A DNA stretch of 64,000 bases, from positions 1-64,000 of the forward strand of contig NZ_FRFE01000021.1 of the NCBI RefSeq assembly GCF_900143695.1. Reading direction: 5' to 3'. The notes beneath the pieces are model-generated. The model saw only the letters and a program-made list of their open reading frames with translations. It was not told the origin of the DNA and made no database searches. This stretch comes from Desulfopila aestuarii DSM 18488 (lineage in GTDB: Bacteria > Desulfobacterota > Desulfobulbia > Desulfobulbales > Desulfocapsaceae). The position numbers and the translations under genes are program-made. Position 1 is the stretch's first letter. Every line of letters starts with the position of its first letter. Of this stretch, positions 16,897-25,737 are shown piece by piece.

Positions 16897-18270
16897 ATGG
16901 CACTTGATACGAATGGTTTGTTGGCAAATGACAAGCAATATCTATGGCATCACCTTACCCAACATAAAAATTTTGAACACAATGATCCCCTCATTATTGT
17001 TGGCGGCAAGGGAATGGTTGTGCGAGACATCAACGGCAGGGAATATCTTGATGCTCTCTCCGGCGGCGTGTGGAGTGTGAATGTCGGCTTTGGGGAAAAG
17101 CGGATAGTTGATGCCGTTTCCCGGCAACTTATGGAGTTATGCTATTTTGCGGGATCTGCCGGAACCGTTCCCACAATTGAACTGGCCGAATCCGTTGTCT
17201 CGAAAATGAAAGGACTCAGCCGTGTCTATCTCTCCCCCTCAGGTTCAGAGGCCAATGAAAAGGCCTTCAAGATGGTACGGCAGCGGGCAGAGCTCAAATA
17301 TCGAGGCCAAAAACATAAGATTCTGTATAGGGACAGGGATTATCATGGAACGACTATAACCGCACTGAGCGCCGGCGGGCAGGAAGAGCGGAGAATGCAA
17401 TATGGTCCCTATACCCCGGGTTTTATGAAATTCGAACATTGCAGCTGTTATAGATGTCCATTCGGGAAGCAGTATGGATCATGTGAGATCGAATGTGCCA
17501 GGTCGGTTGAGGACCACATTCTGCGAGAGGGAGCAGAGAGTATTGGCGGGGTTATTGTTGAGCCAATGACGGCAGGGGGAGGAATTATCATCCCGGTTAA
17601 GGAATACCTGCCAATGGTTCGTGCGATTTGTGACAAATACGATGTCTGGCTGATTATTGATGAAGTGGTTTGCGGGCTGGGCCGAACGGGTAAGTGGTTT
17701 GGATACCAGCATTATGATGTGGTACCGGACATCGTCACTACAGCGAAAGGACTTGCCAGTTCGTATGCTCCCCTGGCGGCGACGATTACCACCGAAGAGG
17801 TTTTCACGGCATTTGTCAACGAAGTGTCGGATACAGCTGCATATTTCCGTGATATAAGTACCTATGGAGGCTGTGCAGGTGCAGCTGCAGCCGGTGTCGC
17901 CAACATAAAGGTCATTGAGGAAGATGGTCTGGTCGAAAACAGCAGAGTGATGGGGGCATATCTGTTGGATCAGCTTCAGGATAAGGTGGGTTTAAACAGA
18001 CATGTCGGTGAAATTCGGGGCCTCGGTCTCTTTGCCGGGGTCGAGCTTGTCGAGGACAGGCAGAGCAAGGTGCCACTGCATGAAAGCAAATTGATGGCTA
18101 TCGTTGGCGAATGTCTGAAAAATGGTGTGATGATCGGGCGTACCAACCGGAGTCTGCCAAATCAGAACAACACCTTGACCTTGTGTCCCGCTCTTATTGC
18201 CACCCGATCTGATATTGATACGATTGTGGATGCAATAGCACGAGGAGTGCACGCCGTTCTGGGTGAATAA
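16897..18270 (+). CDS. tpa: Taurine:pyruvate-type aminotransferase (class III, PLP)
   Basis: A 457-residue class III aminotransferase closely resembling, from memory, Bilophila taurine-pyruvate aminotransferase: the N-terminus KQYLWHHLTQHKNFE, the LDALSGGVWSVNVGFG segment, LIIDEVVCGLGRTGKWFGYQ, and the PLP Lys in TTAKGLASSYAPL at about residue 283. It would move the amino group of taurine, or of a related omega-amino acid such as beta-alanine, to pyruvate. The Cys-rich insert (CSCYRCPFGKQYGSCEIEC, about 189-207) is not in the reference I recall and may hold a metal or be structural. The adjacent acylating dehydrogenase favours beta-alanine to acetyl-CoA; no isethionate or sulfite-lyase genes are visible. 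Confidence 0.8.
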   Translation: MALDTNGLLANDKQYLWHHLTQHKNFEHNDPLIIVGGKGMVVRDINGREYLDALSGGVWSVNVGFGEKRIVDAVSRQLMELCYFAGSAGTVPTIELAESVVSKMKGLSRVYLSPSGSEANEKAFKMVRQRAELKYRGQKHKILYRDRDYHGTTITALSAGGQEERRMQYGPYTPGFMKFEHCSCYRCPFGKQYGSCEIECARSVEDHILREGAESIGGVIVEPMTAGGGIIIPVKEYLPMVRAICDKYDVWLIIDEVVCGLGRTGKWFGYQHYDVVPDIVTTAKGLASSYAPLAATITTEEVFTAFVNEVSDTAAYFRDISTYGGCAGAAAAGVANIKVIEEDGLVENSRVMGAYLLDQLQDKVGLNRHVGEIRGLGLFAGVELVEDRQSKVPLHESKLMAIVGECLKNGVMIGRTNRSLPNQNNTLTLCPALIATRSDIDTIVDAIARGVHAVLGE

Positions 18271-18327
18271 ACGATTCTGATTTCCACAAACACTCAGCTG
18301 GTAAAGGTTTGGAGAGAGGTGTAAGGC

Positions 18328-18408
18328 GTGAGGCGTCATTTCTTTGCATTAGAAGTGACGCTATCGTTTTGCTCAGTTCCTCCTCACACCTTTCTCCTTA
18401 CGCCTCAC
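18328..18408. repeat. REP-like GTGAGGCGT / ACGCCTCAC inverted repeat
   Basis: GTGAGGCGT (18328-18336) recurs inverted as ACGCCTCAC at 18400-18408, with extra related GTAAGGCG and CTCACACC pieces nearby. The layout resembles small REP/MITE-type intergenic elements. It sits between convergent tpa and the PAS response regulator gene. Whether it is repeated elsewhere in the genome cannot be seen here. Confidence 0.35.
18333..18361 (+). terminator. Hairpin downstream of tpa
   Basis: GCGTCATTTCT (18333-18343) pairs with AGAAGTGACGC (18351-18361) through 11 pairs including one G-T, with a 7-base loop, 63 bases after the tpa stop and followed by TATCGTTTT. It is a likely transcription end for the transaminase operon. 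It is nested in a larger direct/inverted GTGAGGCGT repeat. Confidence 0.5.
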
Positions 18409-18479
18409 TTCATAAAGCTCCACAACCTCAATATGAAGGCAGCTGCCAGCAAAGAGAGATGTAGGGATTCGCTCTGAAA

Positions 18480-19994
18480 TTAGTCATCCTCAAATGTATA
18501 GCCTGGGTAGAGCTTATTGGCGCATGTTGGGCAGATGCTGTGGCTGAACTCGGCTTCAGAATGGTTGCGGATATACTCTTCAACCTGTTGCCAATAACCT
18601 TTGTCATCACGGATTTTCTTGCATGCGGCGCAGATTGGTAGAAAGCCGCTTAAGAGTTTAACCTTGGCGAGATTTTCTTCCAGCGCCTTGATGAGTTTTT
18701 CCCGTTCATTCGTAGCTTTCTTCTGTTCGGATATGTCCCGGGCCACATGAACCGAGCCGAGCAGGCTGCCGTCCTCAGCCTTGAGTGGGGAGCAGGTTAC
18801 CAGCAGGGGAACGCCGATATGGTGATCGTTGACTTCAAAGGTGATGGTTCTATTCTCTTGAAGAGCTTTTAGGTGGGGACATTCCGGCCATGGCTGCTCC
18901 AGGCCGTGCATGACCTTATAGCAATATTTGCCGATGAGATCTGCAGGATCCTTCCCCAAGAAGTTGGCAAGTGCTCTATTGACTCTCACAAACTGCTGAT
19001 CCTTATCATGGACAGAGACAAAGTCGGAGATTGTGTCGAAGGTGTTGGTCCATTGACGGGCAACCAACTCGAGTTTTTCATGCATTCTCTCACGTTCAGC
19101 GACCTGTTCACTCAGCTGTCTGTTGACGATCTCATAGTTGCGGGTCCGTTCAGCCACCAGGGTTTCCAAGTGCTCTAAATGGTCTTTTAGCTGTTTTCTC
19201 GCCTGTTTTTCTTCGGTGATATCACGTAAGACCATGGTGGAAGATTGGGTGGGAGATCCGGTTAATGGCGTTAATCGAAACACAAGATCTCTATCACCTA
19301 TTCTAACGGAACGGGTGCTCTCGATGAGCGTGCGGCTAACCTGGAACTGGTCGAGGCATTCAAGTACGTGGGCACAACATGTATCCGTGAAGAGTTCCCG
19401 CAGATTGTGGCCGAGTACGACGGTTTCGTCACGACGGAAAAGTCGTGTTATAAACGAATTGCAGGCGACGATTTTTTCATTATCGATGAATTCGATATAG
19501 CCATTATCTGTATTTTCCAACAGAAGTTGCAGATGGTGTTTGGCTGCAAGGAGCTCCTTGGTCATCGCCCTATGGACAAGGTTTTCTGCGCCAAGTTTCA
19601 TGCCGGTCAAAAGGTCTACGCGACCGCTGGTGACAAGCGACAGGACCAGGTCAATATTGGCTGCCATTTGCTTCGCCGGGCCTTTGGCAAGGCAGGCGTG
19701 GGCACCAAAAGCTCTGAAGTTGATCTGCTCTTCAAGGGCGATCGCTGAGACAACTACCAGGACTGTTTTGGCAAATTGTTCTTTGCTGCTGACAATCCGG
19801 CAGAGCTTTTCCCCGCCGATAAAAGGCATGATGAGGTCGGTAAAAATGATATCGGGAGTGAAGGAGTCAAGCACTTCCAGGGCGAATAGTCCATCACCGG
19901 CGGTGCGGACCTGAATTCCCCGTTGTTGCAAGGTATGGGTGAGAAGTTTGAGGATAACCGGGTTGTTGTCAACGACAAGAGCGGTGGTCGGCAT
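18480..19994 (-). CDS. Receiver-PAS-PAS signalling protein with C-terminal CxxC pair
   Basis: A 504-residue protein: an N-terminal receiver (1-125; acceptor Asp in DIIFTDLIMPF near 53, conserved Lys in CLAKGPAK), a PAS domain at about 165-275, a coiled coil at about 280-325 (LEHLETLVAERTRNYEIVNR), a second PAS at about 330-440, and a C-terminal segment with PICAACKKIRDDKGYW and, about 35 residues later, ICPTCANKLYP. The two CxxC pairs suggest a small zinc-binding element. No kinase, cyclase or DNA-binding domain is present, so the output is unclear. Similar tails are common in Desulfobacterota sensor proteins, from memory. GGGAG precedes the ATG. Confidence 0.85.
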   Translation of the reverse strand: MPTTALVVDNNPVILKLLTHTLQQRGIQVRTAGDGLFALEVLDSFTPDIIFTDLIMPFIGGEKLCRIVSSKEQFAKTVLVVVSAIALEEQINFRAFGAHACLAKGPAKQMAANIDLVLSLVTSGRVDLLTGMKLGAENLVHRAMTKELLAAKHHLQLLLENTDNGYIEFIDNEKIVACNSFITRLFRRDETVVLGHNLRELFTDTCCAHVLECLDQFQVSRTLIESTRSVRIGDRDLVFRLTPLTGSPTQSSTMVLRDITEEKQARKQLKDHLEHLETLVAERTRNYEIVNRQLSEQVAERERMHEKLELVARQWTNTFDTISDFVSVHDKDQQFVRVNRALANFLGKDPADLIGKYCYKVMHGLEQPWPECPHLKALQENRTITFEVNDHHIGVPLLVTCSPLKAEDGSLLGSVHVARDISEQKKATNEREKLIKALEENLAKVKLLSGFLPICAACKKIRDDKGYWQQVEEYIRNHSEAEFSHSICPTCANKLYPGYTFEDD

Positions 19995-20371
19995 AATGAT
20001 GCTCCCGGGCTGTTTGGGTCAGGGTCGCCGGTGAACAAAAAAAGCGTCCATCGTTGTCGCAAAGATGGGCGCTATGAGCATTCTGCACTGACCCTGATCT
20101 TATCTGCGACCCGGCTGCCATTGTTATACGGCCCGTGGTTTTGCGTCCTCAAGTTTCCCTGAGTTTGCCTTTTCTAAGTGGGTACACTTTATTTCAGTGT
20201 ATGGATATGGACAGCTTATGTCAAATCAAAGCAGAAAGGTATTTCGTGATGTGGGAGATTTGGTGGGGGGCATTGGTCGAAGTCCTGTCCTTTGATATTT
20301 AGCAAATCTCAATATGTGGAGAAATAACAAAATGATGCCACGCGTGTTTCGACGATGTGCAAGAACTTGAG

Positions 20372-21151
20372 CTATTCCTCTGTTGAGATGGCGGCCGAGA
20401 TTTTTTTTGCGAGTTCGACCAGGACGGAGCTATAGGCCTTTTCGAATTGGGCCATCGAGTAGCGTGAAGTTGACGAATCAAAGCTTATCCCGCCCAGAAC
20501 TGTCATGGTATGCAGATTGAAAATGGGGGCGCCGATGGCGATGAGCCCTGGGAGAAACAGCTCCTCGTTGAGTGAGTAACCCCGTTGTCTGGTTTGCGTC
20601 AGTTCTTTCTTTAATGTTTCGGGGTTGAGGGCTGCCCTGGTCTTGCCATGTTTACTTTCCGAATGTTGGAGGAACTGGGCCAGCTGCTCCTCTTCCATAA
20701 AAGCCATGGCCGCTTTGCCGGTTGCCAGATTGTAGAGATCGCCGGCAGCGGTGAAGTGTAAGAAGGCCAGGGTGTCTTTTGATTCGCGGCGATAGACCAG
20801 ATAGATGGAATTATTCTGGATGAGTCCGACGTCAATGTGCAGGTCAAACTCCTTGTGCACTTCATCGACGTAGGGCTTAATGCGGGTCACGATATTTGCT
20901 TTCTGGAGAAAGCTGTGTGCCAGCGGGATGGTTCGAATCCCCAGGTAGTAGGCCTTGGTCTTTGGGTCTTTTTGCAGATAACCGTGCTCGCAGAGGGTGT
21001 TAACCAGCCGGTAGACCGAGGTTTTGTTCACATCCAGGCGGCGGGATATCTCGGCAAGAGTGAAGGCGGACTCCTCACCGCAATAGAGGTCGAGAAGTTT
21101 TAACCCCTTGTCAAAGGTCTCAGAGTAATTTCCCTTGGTCATTCTGGTCAT
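20372..21151 (-). CDS. IclR family transcriptional regulator
   Basis: A 259-residue regulator with an N-terminal winged helix-turn-helix at about 10-70 (FTLAEISRRLDVNKTSVYRL) and a C-terminal IclR effector domain at about 85-255. The ATG at 21151 is preferred; the frame extends to a TTG at 21196 without a ribosome binding site, and a further ATG at 21142 is also possible. It lies just downstream of the asparaginase and AGCS symporter genes on the same strand and may control them. A 9-bp inverted repeat before the symporter is a candidate site. The 380 bases between it and the response regulator (19995-20371) show no gene. Confidence 0.85.
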   Translation of the reverse strand: MTRMTKGNYSETFDKGLKLLDLYCGEESAFTLAEISRRLDVNKTSVYRLVNTLCEHGYLQKDPKTKAYYLGIRTIPLAHSFLQKANIVTRIKPYVDEVHKEFDLHIDVGLIQNNSIYLVYRRESKDTLAFLHFTAAGDLYNLATGKAAMAFMEEEQLAQFLQHSESKHGKTRAALNPETLKKELTQTRQRGYSLNEELFLPGLIAIGAPIFNLHTMTVLGGISFDSSTSRYSMAQFEKAYSSVLVELAKKISAAISTEE

Positions 21152-21335
21152 AGCGTTGCCTTGCGTAGCTGGTTGCGGGATAACGGTATACCTCAATATC
21201 TCAGGGAGTATAGCGTAAACAGAAAAGGAAGGTAAGTGGTTTCAGCTACAAAGTGTCATGTCTGCCTGGATGATCGGGTGAAAATGACGAACACAGGCAG
21301 TGAAACATCGGTTGCCTTCAGGATGACTCGATATC

Positions 21336-22382
21336 TTACAGGTGTTCCACCTCAATTGCCGGATCAAGGAGGTCGCTTTGGATCGGTGATTCGATCAACC
21401 GTTTTATCTCTCCGAACTCATCTGAAGCGGCTAGAGCCCACATGAGTTTTGGGACAATTGCTTCGGTGTTCATATCTCTTGCATAGACGATCTTATCGAG
21501 AGGAAGTTTGCGGCCGACCTCGTAGATCTGGGGGTGTACCCCTTCTTTCATGCATTGGGTGGTGACCACTACCACAACTCCACTATCGGCGAGACTGCTG
21601 ACCTTGGAGGCGAGATCAAGTGTCTCGGTGGCGATGCCACCGGTGCCATAGCTTTCGATAATAACGGCTCGGAAGTTATCTTTGATGTAATCAAAAATCT
21701 CAGGGTGCAGGCCGGGGAAAACTTTGAGAACCAGTATTCGTTCCTCTAAAGCTGTTATCAGCGGTGAGAGGGTGCCCCCCTCAGGCAGCATGTTTTCGGG
21801 AAAGCGTTTGAAGGTCCTGGCGATGGTGAGGTCATAGCTGATACGGTTATGCTTTATCTCCGCTACCAGTGGATAGTTGACACTCTCGAAAGCGTCATAG
21901 CTCTGGGTCTTGGTTTTCATGGCTCGGGTACCGTTGATCACCTTGCCATCGAAGACGATAAACACCCCGGCCAGTTCTTCACCGGCAAGCAGCAGGGCGT
22001 CATGGAGATTCTGTACCGCGTCGGTCTTGCGATCGATCAGGGAGTACTGGGCGCCGGTGAGTACCACAGGTTTGTTTAACCCTACGAGCAGGTAGGCCAG
22101 GGCGGCAGCACTATAGGCCATAGTGTCGGTGCCATGAGTTATGACAAAGCCGTCGAACCGGTCATATTCAGCGGCAATGGCCTGGGCAATAACGAGCCAG
22201 CGGGATGGCGTCATGTTCGAACTGTCGATATTCATCAGGGTCTTGCCGGTGATGTCTCGATCGACCATGAAGTGGCTGATGTGGCCAAGCAGATCGTCAA
22301 CGGTATAGTGCGGTCGAAGTCCCTGGCCGTCATCGCTGCAGACAATGGTACCGCCGGTTGCGAGTATGAGTATCCGTTTCAT
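21336..22382 (-). CDS. ansA: Type I L-asparaginase
   Basis: About 348 residues. Both active-site Thr motifs are present: ILATGGTIVCSDD (Thr near residue 11) and FVITHGTDTMAYSAAALAYL (THGTD with Thr and Asp). The catalytic Lys region follows in TQSYDAFESVNYPLV. It hydrolyses asparagine to aspartate and ammonia. The start at 22382 begins MKRILILATGG and follows GGAATG; the longer upstream frame is rejected because it runs through the terminator region and lacks family likeness. No signal peptide, so cytoplasmic type I. It is downstream of an AGCS amino-acid symporter with a terminator between. Confidence 0.9.
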   Translation of the reverse strand: MKRILILATGGTIVCSDDGQGLRPHYTVDDLLGHISHFMVDRDITGKTLMNIDSSNMTPSRWLVIAQAIAAEYDRFDGFVITHGTDTMAYSAAALAYLLVGLNKPVVLTGAQYSLIDRKTDAVQNLHDALLLAGEELAGVFIVFDGKVINGTRAMKTKTQSYDAFESVNYPLVAEIKHNRISYDLTIARTFKRFPENMLPEGGTLSPLITALEERILVLKVFPGLHPEIFDYIKDNFRAVIIESYGTGGIATETLDLASKVSSLADSGVVVVVTTQCMKEGVHPQIYEVGRKLPLDKIVYARDMNTEAIVPKLMWALAASDEFGEIKRLIESPIQSDLLDPAIEVEHL

Positions 22383-22529
22383 GGCTTCATTCCGTGGAGT
22401 GTGAAGGTGAATATGCATGTGCCGCCAGGATGGTGAGCTGACGAACACGATAGAACGATTCATTGCACTGGTGTCCTGTCTCTTGTGACAGTTTAACACG
22501 AAAAACGGCACCGTTCTAAAATGAAAAAT

Positions 22530-22559
22530 CCGGGAATCCTCAATGACGAGGATTCCCGG
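22530..22559 (-). terminator. Rho-independent terminator after the AGCS gene
   Basis: A perfect 12-bp stem, CCGGGAATCCTC (22530-22541) with GAGGATTCCCGG (22548-22559), and a 6-base loop. On the minus strand it is followed by ATTTTTCATTTT. It lies 33 bases after the symporter stop and separates it from the asparaginase transcript, which therefore may have its own promoter at 22390-22520 or depend on read-through. Confidence 0.85.
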
Positions 22560-22591
22560 AAGGTACAGCAGTTACAGCGGGGTAATTCTGA

Positions 22592-24076
22592 TCAGTTTTT
22601 CAGATCTACTTCCGCTCGTACGCGGTTCCTTTCGTTGATTGTATCCCAGATCTCAGCGTTTTCGATACCGAGTTTTGAGGGTTCAAATATTGGGTCAAGC
22701 CCTTGTTTCTTCTGTGCCTCATAATCACGCAGGGTAGCAAGACCCGGCTTGGTGAGGGCAATGATGGCGATGATGTTCAGCCATGCCATGAGGCCAACGC
22801 CGACATCACCAAGTGCCCAGGCTGAGCCGGCGGAATTGACGGAGCCGTAGACGACCATGATCAGCAGTACCACTCGGGTGACGTTGAAGACCAGTTTGTG
22901 GTTTTTCATGCTTCTGGCCAGGTAGGCAACGTTGGACTCACAGTAATAGTAGTAGGCCATGATGGTACTGAAGGCGAAGAAAAAGAGGGCAACTGCTACA
23001 AAGATGTTGCCAAAGCCTGTGCCGGGGAGCAGTGAGTCAAGGGCTGACTGGGTAAAGATAGGCCCGGGTGCTGCACCTTCAAGGGCGGGATTGCTGTAGA
23101 TATAGCCGCCAGCGCCGTCACTGGTGGTGTACATGCCGGTGATGAGGATCATGAATGCGGTGGCGGAACAGACGAAGAGGGTGTCGACATAGACGGAGAA
23201 TGCCTGAACCAGTCCCTGCTTGGCAGGATGAGATACTGAGGCGGCAGCTGCAGCCATCGGGCCGGTACCCTGACCAGCTTCGTTTGAGTAGATACCACGC
23301 TTAACCCCCCACATAACAGCCTGGCCGATGATCGCGCCGAAAGCGGAACTCGTGGAGAAGGCTGAGGAGAAGATCAGGGAGAAGACTGCAGGAACCTTAT
23401 CGATGTTCATGACGATAACAACAAGAGCGACCAGAATATAGGCCACTGCCATAAACGGTACCATGATCTCAGCTACTCTGCCGATACGGCGTACACCACC
23501 GAAAATGATAAGAGCAAGGAGAACGGCAACGACACCACCAGAAACGTAAACCGGGATGCCGAAAGCGGTGTGCATTGCCAGGGCTATGGAGTTGGACTGG
23601 ATGCCGGGCAGGAAGAAGCCCATGGAGACGATGGCGGCGATGGCAAAAACAATACCGAACCAGCGCATGCCAAGACCCTTTTCAATGTAATACTGGGGGC
23701 CACCGCGATATTCACCATCCATTTCTTCCTTGTATACCTGGGCGAGAGCGGCCTCGATGTATGCCGAACCGGCGCCGAGGAAGGCGATAGCCCACATCCA
23801 GAAAACCGCACCTGGACCGCCGAAGCCGATGGCTGTGGCAACACCAGCAATATTACCGGTACCAACGCGACCGCCAAGAGCCATGGAAAAGCTCTGCAGA
23901 GAAGAAACGCCTCTTTTGGACTCTTGACCGGCAGCCAGCTGGCCAATCATGTCTTTGATCAGTCTAACTTGTGGGAATTTCATCAGTATCGAGAAATAGA
24001 CACCTGCTCCCAGGCAGAGATATACCAGAGCCTTACTCCAGATAATATCATTTAAAAAATTAACAACTTGATCCAT
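22592..24076 (-). CDS. AGCS family sodium:alanine/glycine symporter
   Basis: A 494-residue membrane protein with about ten to eleven helices. Family motifs: FSMALGGRVGTGNIAGVATA near 63-82 (the GTGN Na+/substrate site), the GPGAVFWMW segment, YRGGPQYYIEKGLG near 123-136, and RGIYSNEAGQGTGPMAAAAA near 260-279. It imports alanine, glycine or related small amino acids with Na+. The usual length for the family. CAGGAGGAAAC precedes the ATG. It is followed by a strong terminator and then asparaginase, consistent with an amino-acid utilisation locus. Confidence 0.92.
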   Translation of the reverse strand: MDQVVNFLNDIIWSKALVYLCLGAGVYFSILMKFPQVRLIKDMIGQLAAGQESKRGVSSLQSFSMALGGRVGTGNIAGVATAIGFGGPGAVFWMWAIAFLGAGSAYIEAALAQVYKEEMDGEYRGGPQYYIEKGLGMRWFGIVFAIAAIVSMGFFLPGIQSNSIALAMHTAFGIPVYVSGGVVAVLLALIIFGGVRRIGRVAEIMVPFMAVAYILVALVVIVMNIDKVPAVFSLIFSSAFSTSSAFGAIIGQAVMWGVKRGIYSNEAGQGTGPMAAAAASVSHPAKQGLVQAFSVYVDTLFVCSATAFMILITGMYTTSDGAGGYIYSNPALEGAAPGPIFTQSALDSLLPGTGFGNIFVAVALFFFAFSTIMAYYYYCESNVAYLARSMKNHKLVFNVTRVVLLIMVVYGSVNSAGSAWALGDVGVGLMAWLNIIAIIALTKPGLATLRDYEAQKKQGLDPIFEPSKLGIENAEIWDTINERNRVRAEVDLKN

Positions 24077-24163
24077 GCGTTTCCTCCTGCTTTTCGGTTG
24101 TAATGCTGTTGGGACCGAAGGGGAGATCAGAAACAGATCTTCCGATTTCGGCGGACATCAAGC

Positions 24164-24200
24164 TGGAACAAAAGAATCCTATAATGGGAGATTTGTTCCA
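24164..24200. promoter_or_regulatory. Candidate operator upstream of the AGCS gene
   Basis: TGGAACAAA (24164-24172) and its exact reverse complement TTTGTTCCA (24192-24200) with a 19-base centre lie 88-124 bases before the symporter start. Such dyads are typical of regulator sites, and an IclR regulator is encoded in the same locus. The pairing with IclR is inference. The remaining stretch 24201-24814 is AT-rich and shows no gene or clear hairpin. Confidence 0.4.
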
Positions 24201-24814
24201 ACAAAAGGACTAAAGGTAGCATTTAGAGATTTAAAACCCTAATCTGAAGAAAAATGCAATAACAAAAATATATTTGCGCATTTGTGAGATATGTTGGCGC
24301 AAAAACGTTGATATCATAAAGACTAATGTTGCAAAATGATGAAAACATCAGTCGGTTGCCGTGGTGCTGTTGTGTGATCTACTGACACGAGATGATTGGT
24401 GATGTCAAGGAAAAAATAAACAAAGTTTCGCATTGTGGAAATGTACGAAATGCATACTGAGTATATGCGAAAATATAACTGATAATATTGTGTAAAAACT
24501 AAACATAAGAAAAAATGCTTTGGCTGGTTTTTGGAAAAATAAAGTAATTTTACTGTGCTTACTGGAGATGATGAGCACATTGACAGGCAGGGGTGCTTCG
24601 GGGCTATTATGTAGTATATGCAAATGCAGCTACCTGTCTGATCACCTCAATGTCTTTGCTTAGGCCGGTGAGTTGAGAGACACTATGTGATTGAACGTGC
24701 AGTAAATACAAGGAAACTATACATGGGCCTGAGATGTTTTCCGGCCTTTAGTCGGTTGGAGTCTGTTGATCACGTGTGTCATATACTCTTTAGAAAAAAG
24801 CAGGAGGGTATTGA

Positions 24815-25341
24815 ATGCGAACATGCAAAATTTTATTCTTTGCTGTTCTTTCGTTTTTCGCAATGACGATGTGTTCGCAGGCCGAAGTAAAGGATGTAAG
24901 CTTTCGCTACGGTAGAGGGTTTGACGGGAAGGATTTCGATCAGTTCGACATCGCAGTGTCAATGGCCTTGCCCTGGCAAAGATCTTTAAACTCCGGTTGG
25001 TTGACGCATTTTGATGTGGAGGGTATCCTCGGAGTGCTCACCTTGGATGGTGACACGGCGGTAAAACCTTCGGTTATGTCTAATGTCCTCGTGACCTCGC
25101 CTGCTGGCAAGCTGGACGTGATTGCCGGTATAGGAATGGGTGTGATGCTTGGAGAAACAAAGTTCAGTGATGATCATGATCTCGGTGGCCCATTTTTTTC
25201 CAGGGGCAGGTAGGAGTTCGTTGGTATTTCACCGAAAATATTTTTGCCGGCTACCGCTGCTATCATCAGTCCAATGCTCACATCTATTCCAGCAACAACA
25301 GTGTCAATCTGAACCAGGTTGAGATTGGCTGGACATTCTAA
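24815..25341 (+). pseudogene. pagL: PagL-like lipid A 3-O-deacylase, frameshifted in a T7 run
   Basis: The first frame (24815-25213) encodes a signal peptide (ILFFAVLSFFAMTMCSQAE, cleavage near residue 23) and the front of an acyloxyacyl hydrolase/PagL beta-barrel. It breaks just after a T7 tract at 25193-25199. In the adjacent frame, homology continues to a stop at 25341: FQGQVGVRWYFTENIFAGYR, the catalytic YHQSN (His and Ser), and the C-terminal strand VEIGWTF. One added T (or two removed) would restore a protein of about 174 residues. PagL removes the 3-O-acyl chain of lipid A in the outer membrane. AGGAGG precedes the ATG. Either a pseudogene, a phase-variable gene or a sequencing slip. 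Confidence 0.75.
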
Positions 25342-25652
25342 CGTTTATCACATCTTGCTCTGAAATCGGCTGACCATCGGGTTTAGACCCTTCTCGGCCG
25401 ATGAGTTGTTCCATTTTCCCATCTGATGCGAGGGTACTCTTTATCGAAAGTCTCTCTTTCTTCAGGCAGACTGGCCCCACCTCGTTGAATTGTTCCATCT
25501 CTTCTTATTGAAATTACTCCTGGTGTCTGCGGTTTGCAGGGTGTTTTGAAATGTTCTGTCCGCATCATTTTATAGAACAGTAAGATAATATCCATCAATA
25601 CAGAACGTTACGTTATCGGCGTAAGTAATTGTATCTCCGTTGGAGAAAAGTG

Positions 25653-25718
25653 TTGACGTCCCCTGTATTATTGTATTATGAATTTTGAATACAAAATACA
25701 TTTTGCATGATTTGCAAA
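25653..25718 (+). promoter_or_regulatory. Promoter and dyad cluster before the GntR gene
   Basis: A TTGACG (25653-25658) and TATTAT (25674-25679) pair forms a possible promoter with a short 15-base spacer. Overlapping it are dyads: TTGTATT (25671-25677) with AATACAA (25688-25694), ATTTTG with CAAAAT (25682-25697), and TTTGCA with TGCAAA (25702-25718). TTGTAT/ATACAA half sites fit the FCD GntR class, so autoregulation is likely. 25342-25652 contains no recognised gene. Confidence 0.45.
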
Positions 25719-25737
25719 TTTCTATAAGCGAGGAAGC

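Noticed and set aside
22383-22511. Longer asparaginase start at 22511
   Set aside because: The added 43 residues have no family likeness and lie in the leader region between the symporter terminator and the GGA-preceded ATG at 22382.
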